A DNA stretch of 64,000 nucleotides, taken from AP-15 sp050729795 (lineage in GTDB: Bacteria; Pseudomonadota; Alphaproteobacteria; ATCC43930; CGMCC-115725). Below are positions 47,413-56,380 of the stretch, in pieces; the first letter of the stretch is position 1, and each line of letters opens with the position of its first letter. Below the pieces are notes generated by a model. The model did no database searches. It was not told the origin of the DNA and saw only the letters and a list, made by a program, of their open reading frames with translations. A program made the position numbers and the translations under genes. The stretch covers positions 19,252 through 83,251 of the forward strand of contig JBOHME010000005.1 in the NCBI GenBank assembly GCA_050729795.1, written 5' to 3'.

Positions 47413-48450
47413 ATGCAGCAATGGTGGCACAGGGAGCGCTTTGCCCGGCGGCGCGGGCGGCTCGAACAGCGCAGCCGGCTCCTCGGCGCGGTGCGCGAAT
47501 TTTTCGCGGCACGCGATTTTATCGAAGTCGAGACGCCAGCGCTGCAGGTGAGCCCAGGGCTCGAACCGCATCTCCTGGCCTTCAGCACGACGCTCCACAA
47601 TCCGCGTGACGGCAGCACGCGGCGTCGCTATCTGCACACCTCGCCCGAATTCGCGATGAAAAAGCTGCTGGTCGCCGGGATGCCGCGGATCTGGCAGCTC
47701 GCCCATGTGTTCCGCGACGGCGAGCGCGGTCCCGGCCACCATCCGGAATTCGCAATGCTCGAATGGTATCGCGCCGGCGCCGGCTGGCGCGAGCTGATCG
47801 ACGATTGCACCCTTCTGTTGCGTGCCTGCCAGGAGGCGGCCGGTGCCGCGGCGCTCGCCTGGCACGGTCGCGCCGCCGACGCCGCGGCGCCATGGCACGA
47901 GATCAGCGTCGCCGAAGCCTTTGCCCGCCATGCCGGGATCGACATCCTGGCGACCGCTCCCGATCCGCTGCAGCCGGATGTTGCCTTGCTCGCAGCGGCA
48001 GCACGTCGGATCGGCATCGAGCCGCACCCGGGCGACGATTGGGAGGCACTTTATTTCCGGGTCTTTCTGGAGCGGATCGAGCCCACTCTCGGTGTTGGCG
48101 CGCCGACGGTGCTGACCGGCTATCCGGCCTCGATGGCCGCGCTGGCGCGCTGCGATCCGGCCGATCCACGGGTGGCCGAGCGTTTCGAGCTCTACGTCTG
48201 CGGTCTCGAGCTCGCCAACGGTTTTGGCGAGCTGACCGATCCGGCCGAGCAGCGCGCCCGCTTTGTCGCCGAGCAGCAGCGCAAACAAGCGCTCTATGAT
48301 GAAGCCTACCCGATCGACGAGGATTTTCTCGCCGCCCTCGAATACGGCATGCCGGAGGCGGCCGGCATCGCGCTCGGCTTCGATCGCCTCGTCCTGCTGG
48401 CGACTGGTGCCGCCGACATCGAAGACGTGCTGTGGGTTCCGGTGCGCTGA
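47413..48450 (+). CDS. epmA: EF-P--beta-lysine ligase (EpmA/GenX)
   Basis: A lysyl-tRNA synthetase-like protein of 345 residues, missing the N-terminal anticodon-binding domain of LysS, that attaches (beta-)lysine to EF-P. Seen: VREFFAARDFIEVETPALQ near residue 30, HTSPEFAMKKLL motif 2 region near 75, FRDGERGPGHHPEFAMLEWYRA near 100, and motif 3 ALGFDRLVLLATGA near 320. ATG 47413 gives the family start. It diverges from efp across 91 bases, a functional neighbour arrangement. Confidence 0.93.
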   Translation: MQQWWHRERFARRRGRLEQRSRLLGAVREFFAARDFIEVETPALQVSPGLEPHLLAFSTTLHNPRDGSTRRRYLHTSPEFAMKKLLVAGMPRIWQLAHVFRDGERGPGHHPEFAMLEWYRAGAGWRELIDDCTLLLRACQEAAGAAALAWHGRAADAAAPWHEISVAEAFARHAGIDILATAPDPLQPDVALLAAAARRIGIEPHPGDDWEALYFRVFLERIEPTLGVGAPTVLTGYPASMAALARCDPADPRVAERFELYVCGLELANGFGELTDPAEQRARFVAEQQRKQALYDEAYPIDEDFLAALEYGMPEAAGIALGFDRLVLLATGAADIEDVLWVPVR

Positions 48451-48552
48451 ATGAGTGACCGACGAAGCGGTTGACGCCGGGCCGATCACGGCGGACAAAA
48501 GTCGGACAAATAACGGGCCGGCAATAAGCCGGCTCACGAACAGGAGGCAATC

Positions 48553-49895
48553 GTGCACGAAGACGCCGTTCTCGGCTCGCCGCCGCGTTGGTACCGCACC
48601 CTCAACCGCGAACAATGGCGGGTGCTCGCCGCCTCGAACCTTGCCTGGCTGTTCGACGGGTTCGAGATCTATGCGCTCTTTCTGACCGTCGGCTTTGCGC
48701 TTCACCAGCTGCTGGCACCGGCGCAATATGCGGCATTGCCGCGCTATGCGGGCTATGTGCTGGCGACGACCGTGTTCGGCTGGGCGACCGGTGGCGTGAT
48801 CGGTGGCATCATCGCCGATTATATCGGCCGCAAGCGCACGATGATGCTGGGATCCTCGCCTATTCCTTGACCACCGGGCTCTCCGCGATCGCCTGGAGCT
48901 GGGAATCCTTCGCGGTGCTGCGGTTCCTGGTCGGGGTCGGGATCGGCTCGGAATGGGCGACCGGGGCCTCGATCGTCTCCGAATTGTGGCCCGATCACGC
49001 CCGCGGCAAGGGCGGCGGTCTCCTGCAATGCGGCGCCGGCATCGGCAGCTTTATCGCCTCCGGGGTGTGGCTCCTGATCGGCGGGCTCAGCCCTCACTCC
49101 TGGCGGTTCATGTATCTGGTCGGGATCCTGCCGGCGCTCCTGGTGCTGTGGGTCTGGCGCAGCATGCCGGAATCGGCGCGCTGGGAGGGGTCGGACGCGC
49201 GCCGTCGCGAAGCCCGCGCCCAGCAGCAGAGCGGCGTCGTGCTCGAAGGCGAGTCGGCGGCGCTGACCCGCTTCACGGTGACCGACATGTTTCTTGATCG
49301 CAGTGTGCGCCGGCGGCTCGTCGTCGCGTTTCTGATGATGCTCTCGGTCACCTTCGGCTTCTGGGGGGTCGCGACCTTTGTCCCGACTTATGTCGGCACG
49401 GTCGCCGTCAAGGCCGGGCTGCCGGCGCCGTACTATGTGGCGCTGGCCGGGCTGCTCGGCACCGGGGTCGCAATCTTCGGCTTTATCGCGCTCGGCTTTC
49501 TGTCCGATGCGATCGGCCGCAAGCCGACAGCGATGCTCTATTACGCGATGTGCCTGATCCTGACCCCGATCGTCTATCTATGGGCCAGCGACATGGGCGC
49601 TTTGCTCGTCGCGGTCGCCATCTTCGGCTTTTTCACCGGCGGGATCTGGGCCTGGGCACCGGTCTGGCTGCCCGAGCTGTTTCCGACCCGCATGCGCGGC
49701 ACCGCGGTCGCGTTCTGCTTCAACGCGCCGCGCTGGGTTTCGTGCATCGGCCCGCTGATCGCCGGCACGCTGATCGTCGCTCTCGGCGGGTATGGCAAGG
49801 CGGCGACAATCGTCGGCCTGTTCTTTATCGTCGGTGTCATTGCCGCGCTCTTCCTGCCCGAAACCAACGGCAAGCCGCTGCCCGAAACCGTCTGA
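48553..49895 (+). pseudogene. MFS transporter interrupted by a one-base frameshift
   Basis: Major facilitator transporter, about 447 residues if repaired. The first 100 residues (GTG 48553, AGGAGG upstream) contain motif GGIIADYIGRKRTMMLG (MFS motif A) and stop at 48870. The remaining membrane helices read in the next frame from about 48852 (ILAYSLTTGLSAIAW) to 49895, with GFLSDAIGRKP at the second-half motif A. A single missing G near 48849-48852, in the run CTGGGATCC, would join them. Either a real mutation or a homopolymer error. Family: aromatic acid or sugar-phosphate-like symporter; substrate not known. Confidence 0.85.
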
Positions 49896-50068
49896 GCACA
49901 CCGTGCGGGTCAGCGCCTGGCCGTATTTTTCGGGCGCTCGAAGCGCTGCCGATCCGGTGGCGGCGCAGGAAAGCCTTGGAACGCCGCCTCGGAACGTCCG
50001 GGAACGCTATGTCGGCGCGATGGGTTTCGCGTATAGAGGATCACTTCACCCTTCGAGGCCCCCGCGCG

Positions 50069-51655
50069 ATGAATTCCCGTCCCCGACCGCGTCCCCTGGT
50101 GCTGTGCATTCTCGATGGCTGGGGCGAGCGCGCCGCCGACGCCGACAATGCGATCGAGAGTGCCAAGACCCCGGTGTGGCACCGGCTGATGGCACGCTGG
50201 CCGCATGCGCGATTGCAGGCGAGCGAGCACCATGTCGGGCTGCCCGATGGGCAGATGGGCAATTCCGAGGTTGGCCACACCAATCTCGGGGCCGGCCGGG
50301 TGGTCGTGCAAGATCTGCCGCGGATCGATGCGGCGATCGCCTCGGGCGAGCTGGCGCGGATGCCGGCCTTGCGCAATTTCATCGCTGCGCTGAAGAAGAG
50401 CGGCGGCACCGCGCACCTCTTCGGGCTCCTGTCGCCGGGCGGAGTCCACTCGCATCAGCACCAGATCGCGGCGCTGGCCCGCATTCTCGCCGAGGCCGGG
50501 GTTCCGGTCGCGGTGCATGCGGTGCTCGACGGTCGCGACACGCCGCCCAAATCGGCGCTGTCCTGCGTCGCGGATTTCGAGCGGGAGGTCGCCGGGCTCG
50601 CCGGACTGCGGATCGCGACCGTCGTCGGCCGCTATTACGCGATGGATCGCGACCAGCGCTGGGACCGGGTCGAACGGGCCTACCGGTTGTTGATCACCGG
50701 GGAGGGCGAGGCCGCTTCGACCGCAGCCGCTGCGATCAAGGCCGGCTATGCCCGCGGCGAGACGGATGAATTCGTGCAGCCGGCGGCTGTCGGCGGCTAT
50801 CGGGGGATGCAGGACGGTGACGGCCTGCTGCTGGCAAATTTCCGGGCCGATCGGGTGCGCGAGATTGCCGGCGCATTGCTCGACCCAGATTTTTCCGGGT
50901 TCTCCCGCGGCCGGCGGATCCACTTCGCCGCCGCCGTCGGGCTGGTCGAATATTCGACCGAGCTCAGCCCGAGGCTCGCGACCCTGTTCCCACCCGAGAA
51001 GCTCGACGACACTTTTGGCGAGATCATCTCGAAGGCCGGGCTCAGCCAGCTGCGCATCGCCGAGACCGAGAAATACGCGCATGTCACGTTCTTCTTTAAT
51101 GGCGGGCGCGAGACCGTGTTTGCCGGCGAAGAGCGCATTTTGGTGCCGTCGCCGCGGATCGCGACCTACGACCAGCAGCCGGCGATGTCGGCGCCGGCCG
51201 TCACCGACAAAGTCGTCGAGGCGATCGAGTCCGGCCGCTTTGATGTCATCGTGCTGAACTATGCCAATGCCGACATGGTTGGACACACCGGTCGCCTCGA
51301 TGCCGCGATCGCCGCGGTCGAGACGCTCGATCATTGCCTCGGCCGGCTGGCAGCGGCGGTCGAGGCGGCCGGTGGCACGCTCGTCGTCACCGCCGATCAC
51401 GGCAATGCCGAGACGATGCGCGACCCCACGACGGGCGAGCCGCACACCGCGCACACGCTGAACCCGGTGCCGCTGATGGTCGTCAACCCGCCCGCGGCAA
51501 TCGAGCACATGCGGGACGGAACGCTCGCCGATGTCGCGCCGACGCTGCTGAGCTTGCTGAGCCTGCCGCAGCCCGCGGCGATGCGCGGCCATTCGCTGAT
51601 CGCGCCACCCGCGGCCCGACCCCGCTCGAACGAGGCACGCCATGCCGCCCAATAA
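50069..51655 (+). CDS. gpmI: 2,3-bisphosphoglycerate-independent phosphoglycerate mutase
   Basis: Interconverts 3- and 2-phosphoglycerate in glycolysis; two-manganese alkaline-phosphatase-fold enzyme, 528 residues. Seen: the metal Asp in LCILDGWGE (about residue 16), the catalytic Ser in GQMGNSEVGHTNLGAGRVV (about 63), SPGGVHSHQHQI near residue 124, and the late metal ligands in VTADHGNAETMRD and PHTAHTLNPVP. ATG 50069 is the start. It is followed by an 18-base repeat and ctpA. Upstream 49896-50068 shows no gene. Confidence 0.96.
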   Translation: MNSRPRPRPLVLCILDGWGERAADADNAIESAKTPVWHRLMARWPHARLQASEHHVGLPDGQMGNSEVGHTNLGAGRVVVQDLPRIDAAIASGELARMPALRNFIAALKKSGGTAHLFGLLSPGGVHSHQHQIAALARILAEAGVPVAVHAVLDGRDTPPKSALSCVADFEREVAGLAGLRIATVVGRYYAMDRDQRWDRVERAYRLLITGEGEAASTAAAAIKAGYARGETDEFVQPAAVGGYRGMQDGDGLLLANFRADRVREIAGALLDPDFSGFSRGRRIHFAAAVGLVEYSTELSPRLATLFPPEKLDDTFGEIISKAGLSQLRIAETEKYAHVTFFFNGGRETVFAGEERILVPSPRIATYDQQPAMSAPAVTDKVVEAIESGRFDVIVLNYANADMVGHTGRLDAAIAAVETLDHCLGRLAAAVEAAGGTLVVTADHGNAETMRDPTTGEPHTAHTLNPVPLMVVNPPAAIEHMRDGTLADVAPTLLSLLSLPQPAAMRGHSLIAPPAARPRSNEARHAAQ

Positions 51656-51701
51656 GCACTGGGATACCAATAAGCACCGGGATACCAATAAGCACCGGGA
51701 T
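51651..51701. repeat. 18-bp tandem repeat, about 2.8 copies, at the gpmI end
   Basis: Units start at 51651, 51669 and 51687 and read AATAAGCAC(T/C)GGGATACC; the third is partial. The first unit contains the gpmI stop codon TAA. The rest of the gap to ctpA, 51702-51818, shows nothing more. Confidence 0.8.
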
Positions 51702-51818
51702 AAAGGAGCGCCGGGCCAGGCGAGCGCCGGGCGGTGCAGTGCTGCGATCTTGATTACCGCCCACCGCGGCGGATATCATTAGCGGCTCTTCGGGTCGAAG
51801 GCCTTCGAGGGTGCGTGG

Positions 51819-53099
51819 ATGAAACGGTTGGGGTTGATCGCCGCGGCGGTGGTAGCGGTCGTCGGCTTTTCTCTGCAGCAGGATGTGGCCGCGGCGGCAG
51901 CGAATTCTTCGGAAACCTACAAAGAGTTGAACTTATTCGGTGAGGTGTTCGAGACCGTGCGCGCCGACTATGTCGGCAAGGTCAAGGACGAGCAGCTGAT
52001 CGAATCGGCGATCAATGGCATGCTGACGTCGCTCGATCCCCACTCCAATTATCTGAACAGCAAGAACTTCGACGACATGAAGGTGCAGACTCGCGGCGAG
52101 TTCGGCGGGCTCGGCATCGAGGTGTCGATGGAAAACGGCCTCGTCAAGGTGATCTCGCCGATCGACGACACGCCAGCGGCGCGCGCCGGGTTGAAGCCGG
52201 GTGATCTGATCACCCAGCTCGACGGCAAGCCGATCCAGGGCATGACCCTGCCGCAGGCGGTCGAAAAGATGCGCGGACCGGTGAACAGCGACGTCACGCT
52301 GACAATCCAGCGCAAGGGACGCGACCCGTTCAACGTCAATCTGACGCGGGCGACGATCCACATCAAGTCCGTGCGCTCACACCTGGTCGGCGGCGATATC
52401 GGTTATATCCGGATCACCTCGTTCAACGAGCAGACCGATGTCGGGCTCAACAAGGCGATGAATACCCTGAAGCAGCAGGCCGGCAGCAAATTGCACGGGA
52501 TCATTCTCGATCTGCGCAACAATCCCGGCGGGCTGCTCGACCAGGCGGTGGCGGTCTCGGATGATTTTCTCGACCGCGGCGAGATCGTTTCGACCCGCGG
52601 ACGCAACCCCGACGATGCGCAGCGCTACGATGCGCGCCCCGGTGACATAGCAGCCGGGCTGCCGATTGCGGTGCTGATCAATGGCGGGTCGGCCTCGGCG
52701 AGCGAGATCGTCGCTGGCGCGCTCAAGGATCATCATCGCGCGATCCTGCTCGGCACCCGCTCGTTTGGCAAAGGCTCGGTGCAGACGATTATCCCACTGC
52801 CGGGGCACGGGGCGATGCGGCTGACGACAGCGCGCTACTACACTCCGTCGGGCCGCTCGATCCAGGCCGAGGGCATCGAGCCCGACATCGTCGTGGAGGC
52901 GGCCAAGATCGAGACCCCGCCAGCCAAACCCGGGACCAAGGTCGCAGCGCTCGCCGCGACCAAGAGCAACGATGCCGACGACGACGAGGGCGATTCGGTC
53001 GATCAGTCGATCATGGGCACGGCCGCCGACTACCAGATGATGCGCGCTGCCGACATGCTACGCGGCATGGCTCTGTTCAACGGCCGCATGGTCAATTGA
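51819..53099 (+). CDS. ctpA: Carboxyl-terminal processing protease (S41A family)
   Basis: Periplasmic serine protease, 426 residues. Signal-type N-terminus MKRLGLIAAAVVAVVGF and AAAAA. PDZ domain about 85-170 (GEFGGLGIEVSMENG through GLKPGDLITQLDGKPI). Catalytic core: the Ser in LINGGSASASEIVAG (about residue 290) and Lys in GTRSFGKGSVQ (about 315). Acidic, charged C-terminal tail. It starts at ATG 51819. In many alphaproteobacteria an EnvC-like gene precedes it and a divergent polysaccharide deacetylase follows; both are missing here. rppH follows after 44 bases. Confidence 0.94.
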   Translation: MKRLGLIAAAVVAVVGFSLQQDVAAAAANSSETYKELNLFGEVFETVRADYVGKVKDEQLIESAINGMLTSLDPHSNYLNSKNFDDMKVQTRGEFGGLGIEVSMENGLVKVISPIDDTPAARAGLKPGDLITQLDGKPIQGMTLPQAVEKMRGPVNSDVTLTIQRKGRDPFNVNLTRATIHIKSVRSHLVGGDIGYIRITSFNEQTDVGLNKAMNTLKQQAGSKLHGIILDLRNNPGGLLDQAVAVSDDFLDRGEIVSTRGRNPDDAQRYDARPGDIAAGLPIAVLINGGSASASEIVAGALKDHHRAILLGTRSFGKGSVQTIIPLPGHGAMRLTTARYYTPSGRSIQAEGIEPDIVVEAAKIETPPAKPGTKVAALAATKSNDADDDEGDSVDQSIMGTAADYQMMRAADMLRGMALFNGRMVN

Positions 53100-53143
53100 G
53101 CGCCGCGCCTGCCGGCAGGGCAGCGGGTTCCGGGAAGAGGCCA

Positions 53144-53641
53144 ATGAACGATCAGGCCGGCCGCACCGAGGGTTACCGTCTGGCGGTCGGGATCATGCTG
53201 TTGAACGGGCAGGGGCAGGTCCTGGTGGCTCGGCGTGCCGATATACCGGCGACACCGGCGTGGCAGATGCCGCAAGGCGGCATCGATCCTGGCGAGACCC
53301 CGCGGCAGGCGGCGATGCGCGAGCTTGCCGAGGAGATCGGCACCGGCAAGGCCGAAATCGTCGCCGAAAGCCGCGACTGGCTGACGTACGATCTGCCGGC
53401 GGCGGTGGCCGCAACGCTGTGGGGCGGCCGTTATCGCGGTCAGTGCCAGAAATGGTTTATGATGCGGTTCAACGGGTGCGACGCGGATATCGAGCTCGCC
53501 AGCGAGCACGCCGAGTTCGATGCCTGGCGCTGGGTGGCGCTGGACGAATTGCCCGAGCTGATCGTGTCGTTCAAGCGGCAGCTCTACCTCGACATCGTGG
53601 CCGAATTCCGCGAACGCTGCCGCGAACTTGGCGCAGCCTGA
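53144..53641 (+). CDS. rppH: RNA pyrophosphohydrolase (Nudix)
   Basis: Removes pyrophosphate from RNA 5' ends to start mRNA decay; 165 residues. The Nudix box GGIDPGETPRQAAMRELAEEIG (about residues 43-64, as GGxDxGE and RELxEEIG blocks) is intact; ILLNGQ-like strand and FRFNGCDADIEL are seen. ATG 53144 is preceded by GGGAAGAGG. It follows ctpA by 44 bases; often the two are neighbours. Confidence 0.94.
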   Translation: MNDQAGRTEGYRLAVGIMLLNGQGQVLVARRADIPATPAWQMPQGGIDPGETPRQAAMRELAEEIGTGKAEIVAESRDWLTYDLPAAVAATLWGGRYRGQCQKWFMMRFNGCDADIELASEHAEFDAWRWVALDELPELIVSFKRQLYLDIVAEFRERCRELGAA

Positions 53642-53766
53642 GACTGCAGCCTGAGACTATAGTGCCCGATCGGGGCACCGCGTGCCCCAGATCGGCCGAA
53701 GACCGTGGACGCGGAGTGACGCCCGGATCGGCCCGCGCCCGTGAACCACCGCGCGAACCACCGCGC
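53633..53766. repeat. Short duplications downstream of rppH
   Basis: GCAGCCTGAGACT occurs twice back to back (53633-53645, 53646-53658), spanning the rppH stop. GAACCACCGCGC occurs twice back to back (53743-53754, 53755-53766). The 139-base gap to 53781 holds no gene. Confidence 0.7.
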
Positions 53767-53780
53767 CCAAATCGCCCCGC

Positions 53781-54449
53781 CTAGACCGCGGGGGCCCGCA
53801 GCGGCTTGAGGTCGGGGGCGGGGCGCAGCGCCGCTTCGGTCTTGGCTTGCAATGCGGCAAAATCGATGTCTTCAGCAATCTCGCGGACCACGAGTCCCTC
53901 GCCCGTCACGTCGATCACCGCGAGATCGGTGTAGATTCGGCGCACCGCGGCGGCGGCAGTCAGAGGATAGCCGCAGCGCCGGCGAATGCGCGGCGCGCCC
54001 GAGCGGGTGGTGTGCTCGAGCAGCACGCGGATCTCCTTGGCGCCGACCGCCAGGTCCATCGCGCCCCCGACACCGGGCGGGAACCCGGGATCGTCGGTCG
54101 TCCAATTGGCGAGATCGCCATTCTCGGCCACTTCGAACGCGCCGAGCAGCGCCAGATCGAGATGACCGCCGCGGATCATCAGAAACGAATCGGTGTGGTG
54201 GACATAGCTGCCGCCGGTGACGAGGGTGATCGGCTGCTTGCCCGCATTGATCAGGTCGGGATCAGCCTCGTTGGCGCCGGGCGCCGGGCCGACGCCGAGA
54301 ATGCCGTTTTCGCTGTGCAGCACGATCTCGCGTCCCTCGGGGATGAAATCCGAGACCAGCGTCGGCAACCCGATCCCGAGATTGACGTAGGCGCCGTCGG
54401 CGAGATCCTGCGCGGCCCGCCAGGCGATCTGGCGACGTTTCAGCGGCAT
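53781..54449 (-). CDS. 3-oxoacid CoA-transferase subunit B
   Basis: Beta subunit of a heterodimeric CoA-transferase (ScoB/PcaJ/AtoA type), 222 residues. Seen: AYVNLGIGLPTLVSDFIPEG near 19, the catalytic Glu in LHSENGILGVGPAP (about 47), and GAFEVAENGDLANW. AGGAGA precedes ATG 54449. A matching A subunit normally sits directly upstream on the same strand, but the next gene upstream is hemW, so this is an orphan B subunit. The A subunit may be elsewhere, or the partner may have been lost. Confidence 0.88.
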   Translation of the reverse strand: MPLKRRQIAWRAAQDLADGAYVNLGIGLPTLVSDFIPEGREIVLHSENGILGVGPAPGANEADPDLINAGKQPITLVTGGSYVHHTDSFLMIRGGHLDLALLGAFEVAENGDLANWTTDDPGFPPGVGGAMDLAVGAKEIRVLLEHTTRSGAPRIRRRCGYPLTAAAAVRRIYTDLAVIDVTGEGLVVREIAEDIDFAALQAKTEAALRPAPDLKPLRAPAV

Positions 54450-54494
54450 TGCTCTCCTCCAGTAACCCGACAATGAGCAGCGAAAACACCTTCG

Positions 54495-54530
54495 AACGCA
54501 AAAGCCGCCAAGGCTAACGCAAAAGCCGCC
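54495..54530. repeat. Direct repeat of 15 bases
   Basis: AACGCAAAAGCCGCC at 54495-54509 and 54516-54530, six bases apart, in the gap between the CoA-transferase B gene and hemW. The remainder of the gap shows no gene. Confidence 0.7.
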
Positions 54531-54572
54531 GGAGCGCACAAAATACGCCGCCGGCGCGAAATCGCCGCGGGC

Positions 54573-55778
54573 TCAGGACAAGAGGCACGCCAGCACCGCG
54601 TTGAGGCGCTGCCGGCCGGCGTCGGTCGCTGAGAGGCGCTCCTTGTCGAGGGTCACAAAGCCGCCTTCGATGAGCCGGGCGAGACCGGGTCCGAGCAAGA
54701 TTTCGAGACTGGTCCCGGCGAGGTGCTCGAGATCAGCACGGGTGACGCCTGCGACCAGCCGCAGACCCATCATCAGCATCTCCTCGACCGCGGTTTCGCG
54801 CCTGATCGCGGTCGTTTCATCAAGGCCGGTGCCGGTGGTCTCGACCGCCGCGAGCCAGCGTTCCGGCAGCCGGTGCTGATGGGTCGCATGCTTGACACCG
54901 CCGAAGGACAGCCGGCCGTGCGCGCCGGGGCCGATCCCGGCGTAATCGCGGTAGCGCCAATAAGCGAGGTTGTGGCGGCATTCGGCGCCGGGGCGGGCGT
55001 GGTTCGAGATCTCGTAGGCCGGCAGCCCGCGCGCGGCGAGACACTCCTGGGTCATCTCGAACAGTGCCACGGTGGTGTCCTCGTCGGCCGGCACCAGCGC
55101 GCCGCGCCGCGCCAAGGTAGCAAAGGACGTGCCGGGCTCGATTGTCAGCTGGTAGAGCGACAGATGGTCACCGGCGAGACCCAGCGCTTCGCCAAGCTCG
55201 CGCCGCCAATCGGCGAGGCTCTGGCCCGGACGGGCATAGATCAGATCGAACGAAAAGCGGGCAAAATTGTCGTGCGCCAGCTCGAGCGCGGCGATCGCCT
55301 CGGCCCGGCCGTGGGCTCGGCCGAGAAACCGCAACGCCGCGGGATCGAGCGCCTGCACACCGAGCGACAGCCGGTTGACCCCGGCCGCGGCAAAGGCGCG
55401 AAATCGCGCAGCCTCTGCCGAATTGGGGTTGGCCTCGAGCGTGATCTCGATATCGGCTGCGACGCGCCAGTGCCGGTGCACCCGTTCGAGGAGTGCCGCG
55501 ACGGTCTCGGGCGCCATCAGCGAGGGGGTGCCGCCGCCAAAAAACACCGACCCGACTTCGCGCCCCGGCAGAAATTCGGCCTGGTGGTCGAGCTCGGCCA
55601 GCAACGCCCGCGTCCAGCGCCTGCCATCGACACTGTCGCGCACATGGCTGTTGAAGTCGCAATACGGGCATTTCGAATGGCAGAACGGCCAATGGACATA
55701 AACAGCAAGCTGTGATTCTCGCTCGTCACCCTTAGGGGCGCAGCCGGAGCGCTGCGCGGCGCCGGTCTCTGCGCTCAT
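54573..55778 (-). CDS. hemW: Radical SAM heme chaperone HemW-like protein
   Basis: Radical SAM protein related to coproporphyrinogen III oxidase HemN but of the HemW group, 401 residues. The 4Fe-4S cluster motif C-x3-C-x2-C is in WPFCHSKCPYC near residue 30, followed by DFNSHVRD. The core VGSVFFGGGTPSLMAP and the FSFDLIYARPGQS block are seen, with the HemW-type C-terminus. The ATG at 55778 overlaps the rdgB stop (ATGA). It ends the operon rph-rdgB-hemW. Confidence 0.93.
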   Translation of the reverse strand: MSAETGAAQRSGCAPKGDERESQLAVYVHWPFCHSKCPYCDFNSHVRDSVDGRRWTRALLAELDHQAEFLPGREVGSVFFGGGTPSLMAPETVAALLERVHRHWRVAADIEITLEANPNSAEAARFRAFAAAGVNRLSLGVQALDPAALRFLGRAHGRAEAIAALELAHDNFARFSFDLIYARPGQSLADWRRELGEALGLAGDHLSLYQLTIEPGTSFATLARRGALVPADEDTTVALFEMTQECLAARGLPAYEISNHARPGAECRHNLAYWRYRDYAGIGPGAHGRLSFGGVKHATHQHRLPERWLAAVETTGTGLDETTAIRRETAVEEMLMMGLRLVAGVTRADLEHLAGTSLEILLGPGLARLIEGGFVTLDKERLSATDAGRQRLNAVLACLLS

Positions 55779-56380
55779 CCCGATCGGCCGGCAAAGCACG
55801 CATCGACCAGCTTGGCAAAGGCGCGGGCGCGGTGACTGACGAGGTGCTTTGCGGCCGGGTTCATCTCGCCAAAGGTCTCGGCGCCGCCGTCCGGCAGAAA
55901 CATCGGGTCGTAGCCAAAGCCCCGCTCCCCGCGCGGCGGCCAGACGAGATGGCCCGCCACCTCGCCGCGAAACAACGCGACCTCGCCATCGGGCCAGGCG
56001 AGCGCCAGCACCGCGATGAACTGAGCGGCGCGATCACGGTCGCCCAGCTCGCGCTCGACGCGCGCCATCGCCGCCGCAAAATCCCTCTCCGGTCCCGCCC
56101 AGCGCGCCGAATAGATGCCGGGAGCACCGTCCAGCGCTGGTACGACGAGACCGGAATCGTCGGCGAGCGCCGGCAATCCGCTCTTCTCCGTCGCAGCGCG
56201 CGCCTTCAGCTCGGCATTGGCCTCGAAGCTGTCGCCGGTCTCCTCCGGCTCCGGCAGACCGAGCGACGCAGCCGAAACCGCAGCAACTTCGAACGGCAGC
56301 AAAAGCTCGCCGATTTCGACGACCTTGCCGGGATTATGGCTGGCGATGACCAGCCGGTCGCCGATAAAGGCACGGGTCAT
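55775..56380 (-). CDS. rdgB: XTP/dITP diphosphatase (RdgB/HAM1)
   Basis: Removes non-canonical purine triphosphates; 201 residues. Seen: the substrate motif LVIASHNPGKVVEI near residue 10, the metal-binding region DDSGLVVPALDGAPGIYSARWAG (blocks near 73-95), and the GFGYDPMFLP and SHRARAF blocks. ATG 56380 overlaps the rph stop by four bases, and its own stop overlaps hemW. The overlaps show translational coupling. Confidence 0.95.
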   Translation of the reverse strand: MTRAFIGDRLVIASHNPGKVVEIGELLLPFEVAAVSAASLGLPEPEETGDSFEANAELKARAATEKSGLPALADDSGLVVPALDGAPGIYSARWAGPERDFAAAMARVERELGDRDRAAQFIAVLALAWPDGEVALFRGEVAGHLVWPPRGERGFGYDPMFLPDGGAETFGEMNPAAKHLVSHRARAFAKLVDACFAGRSG

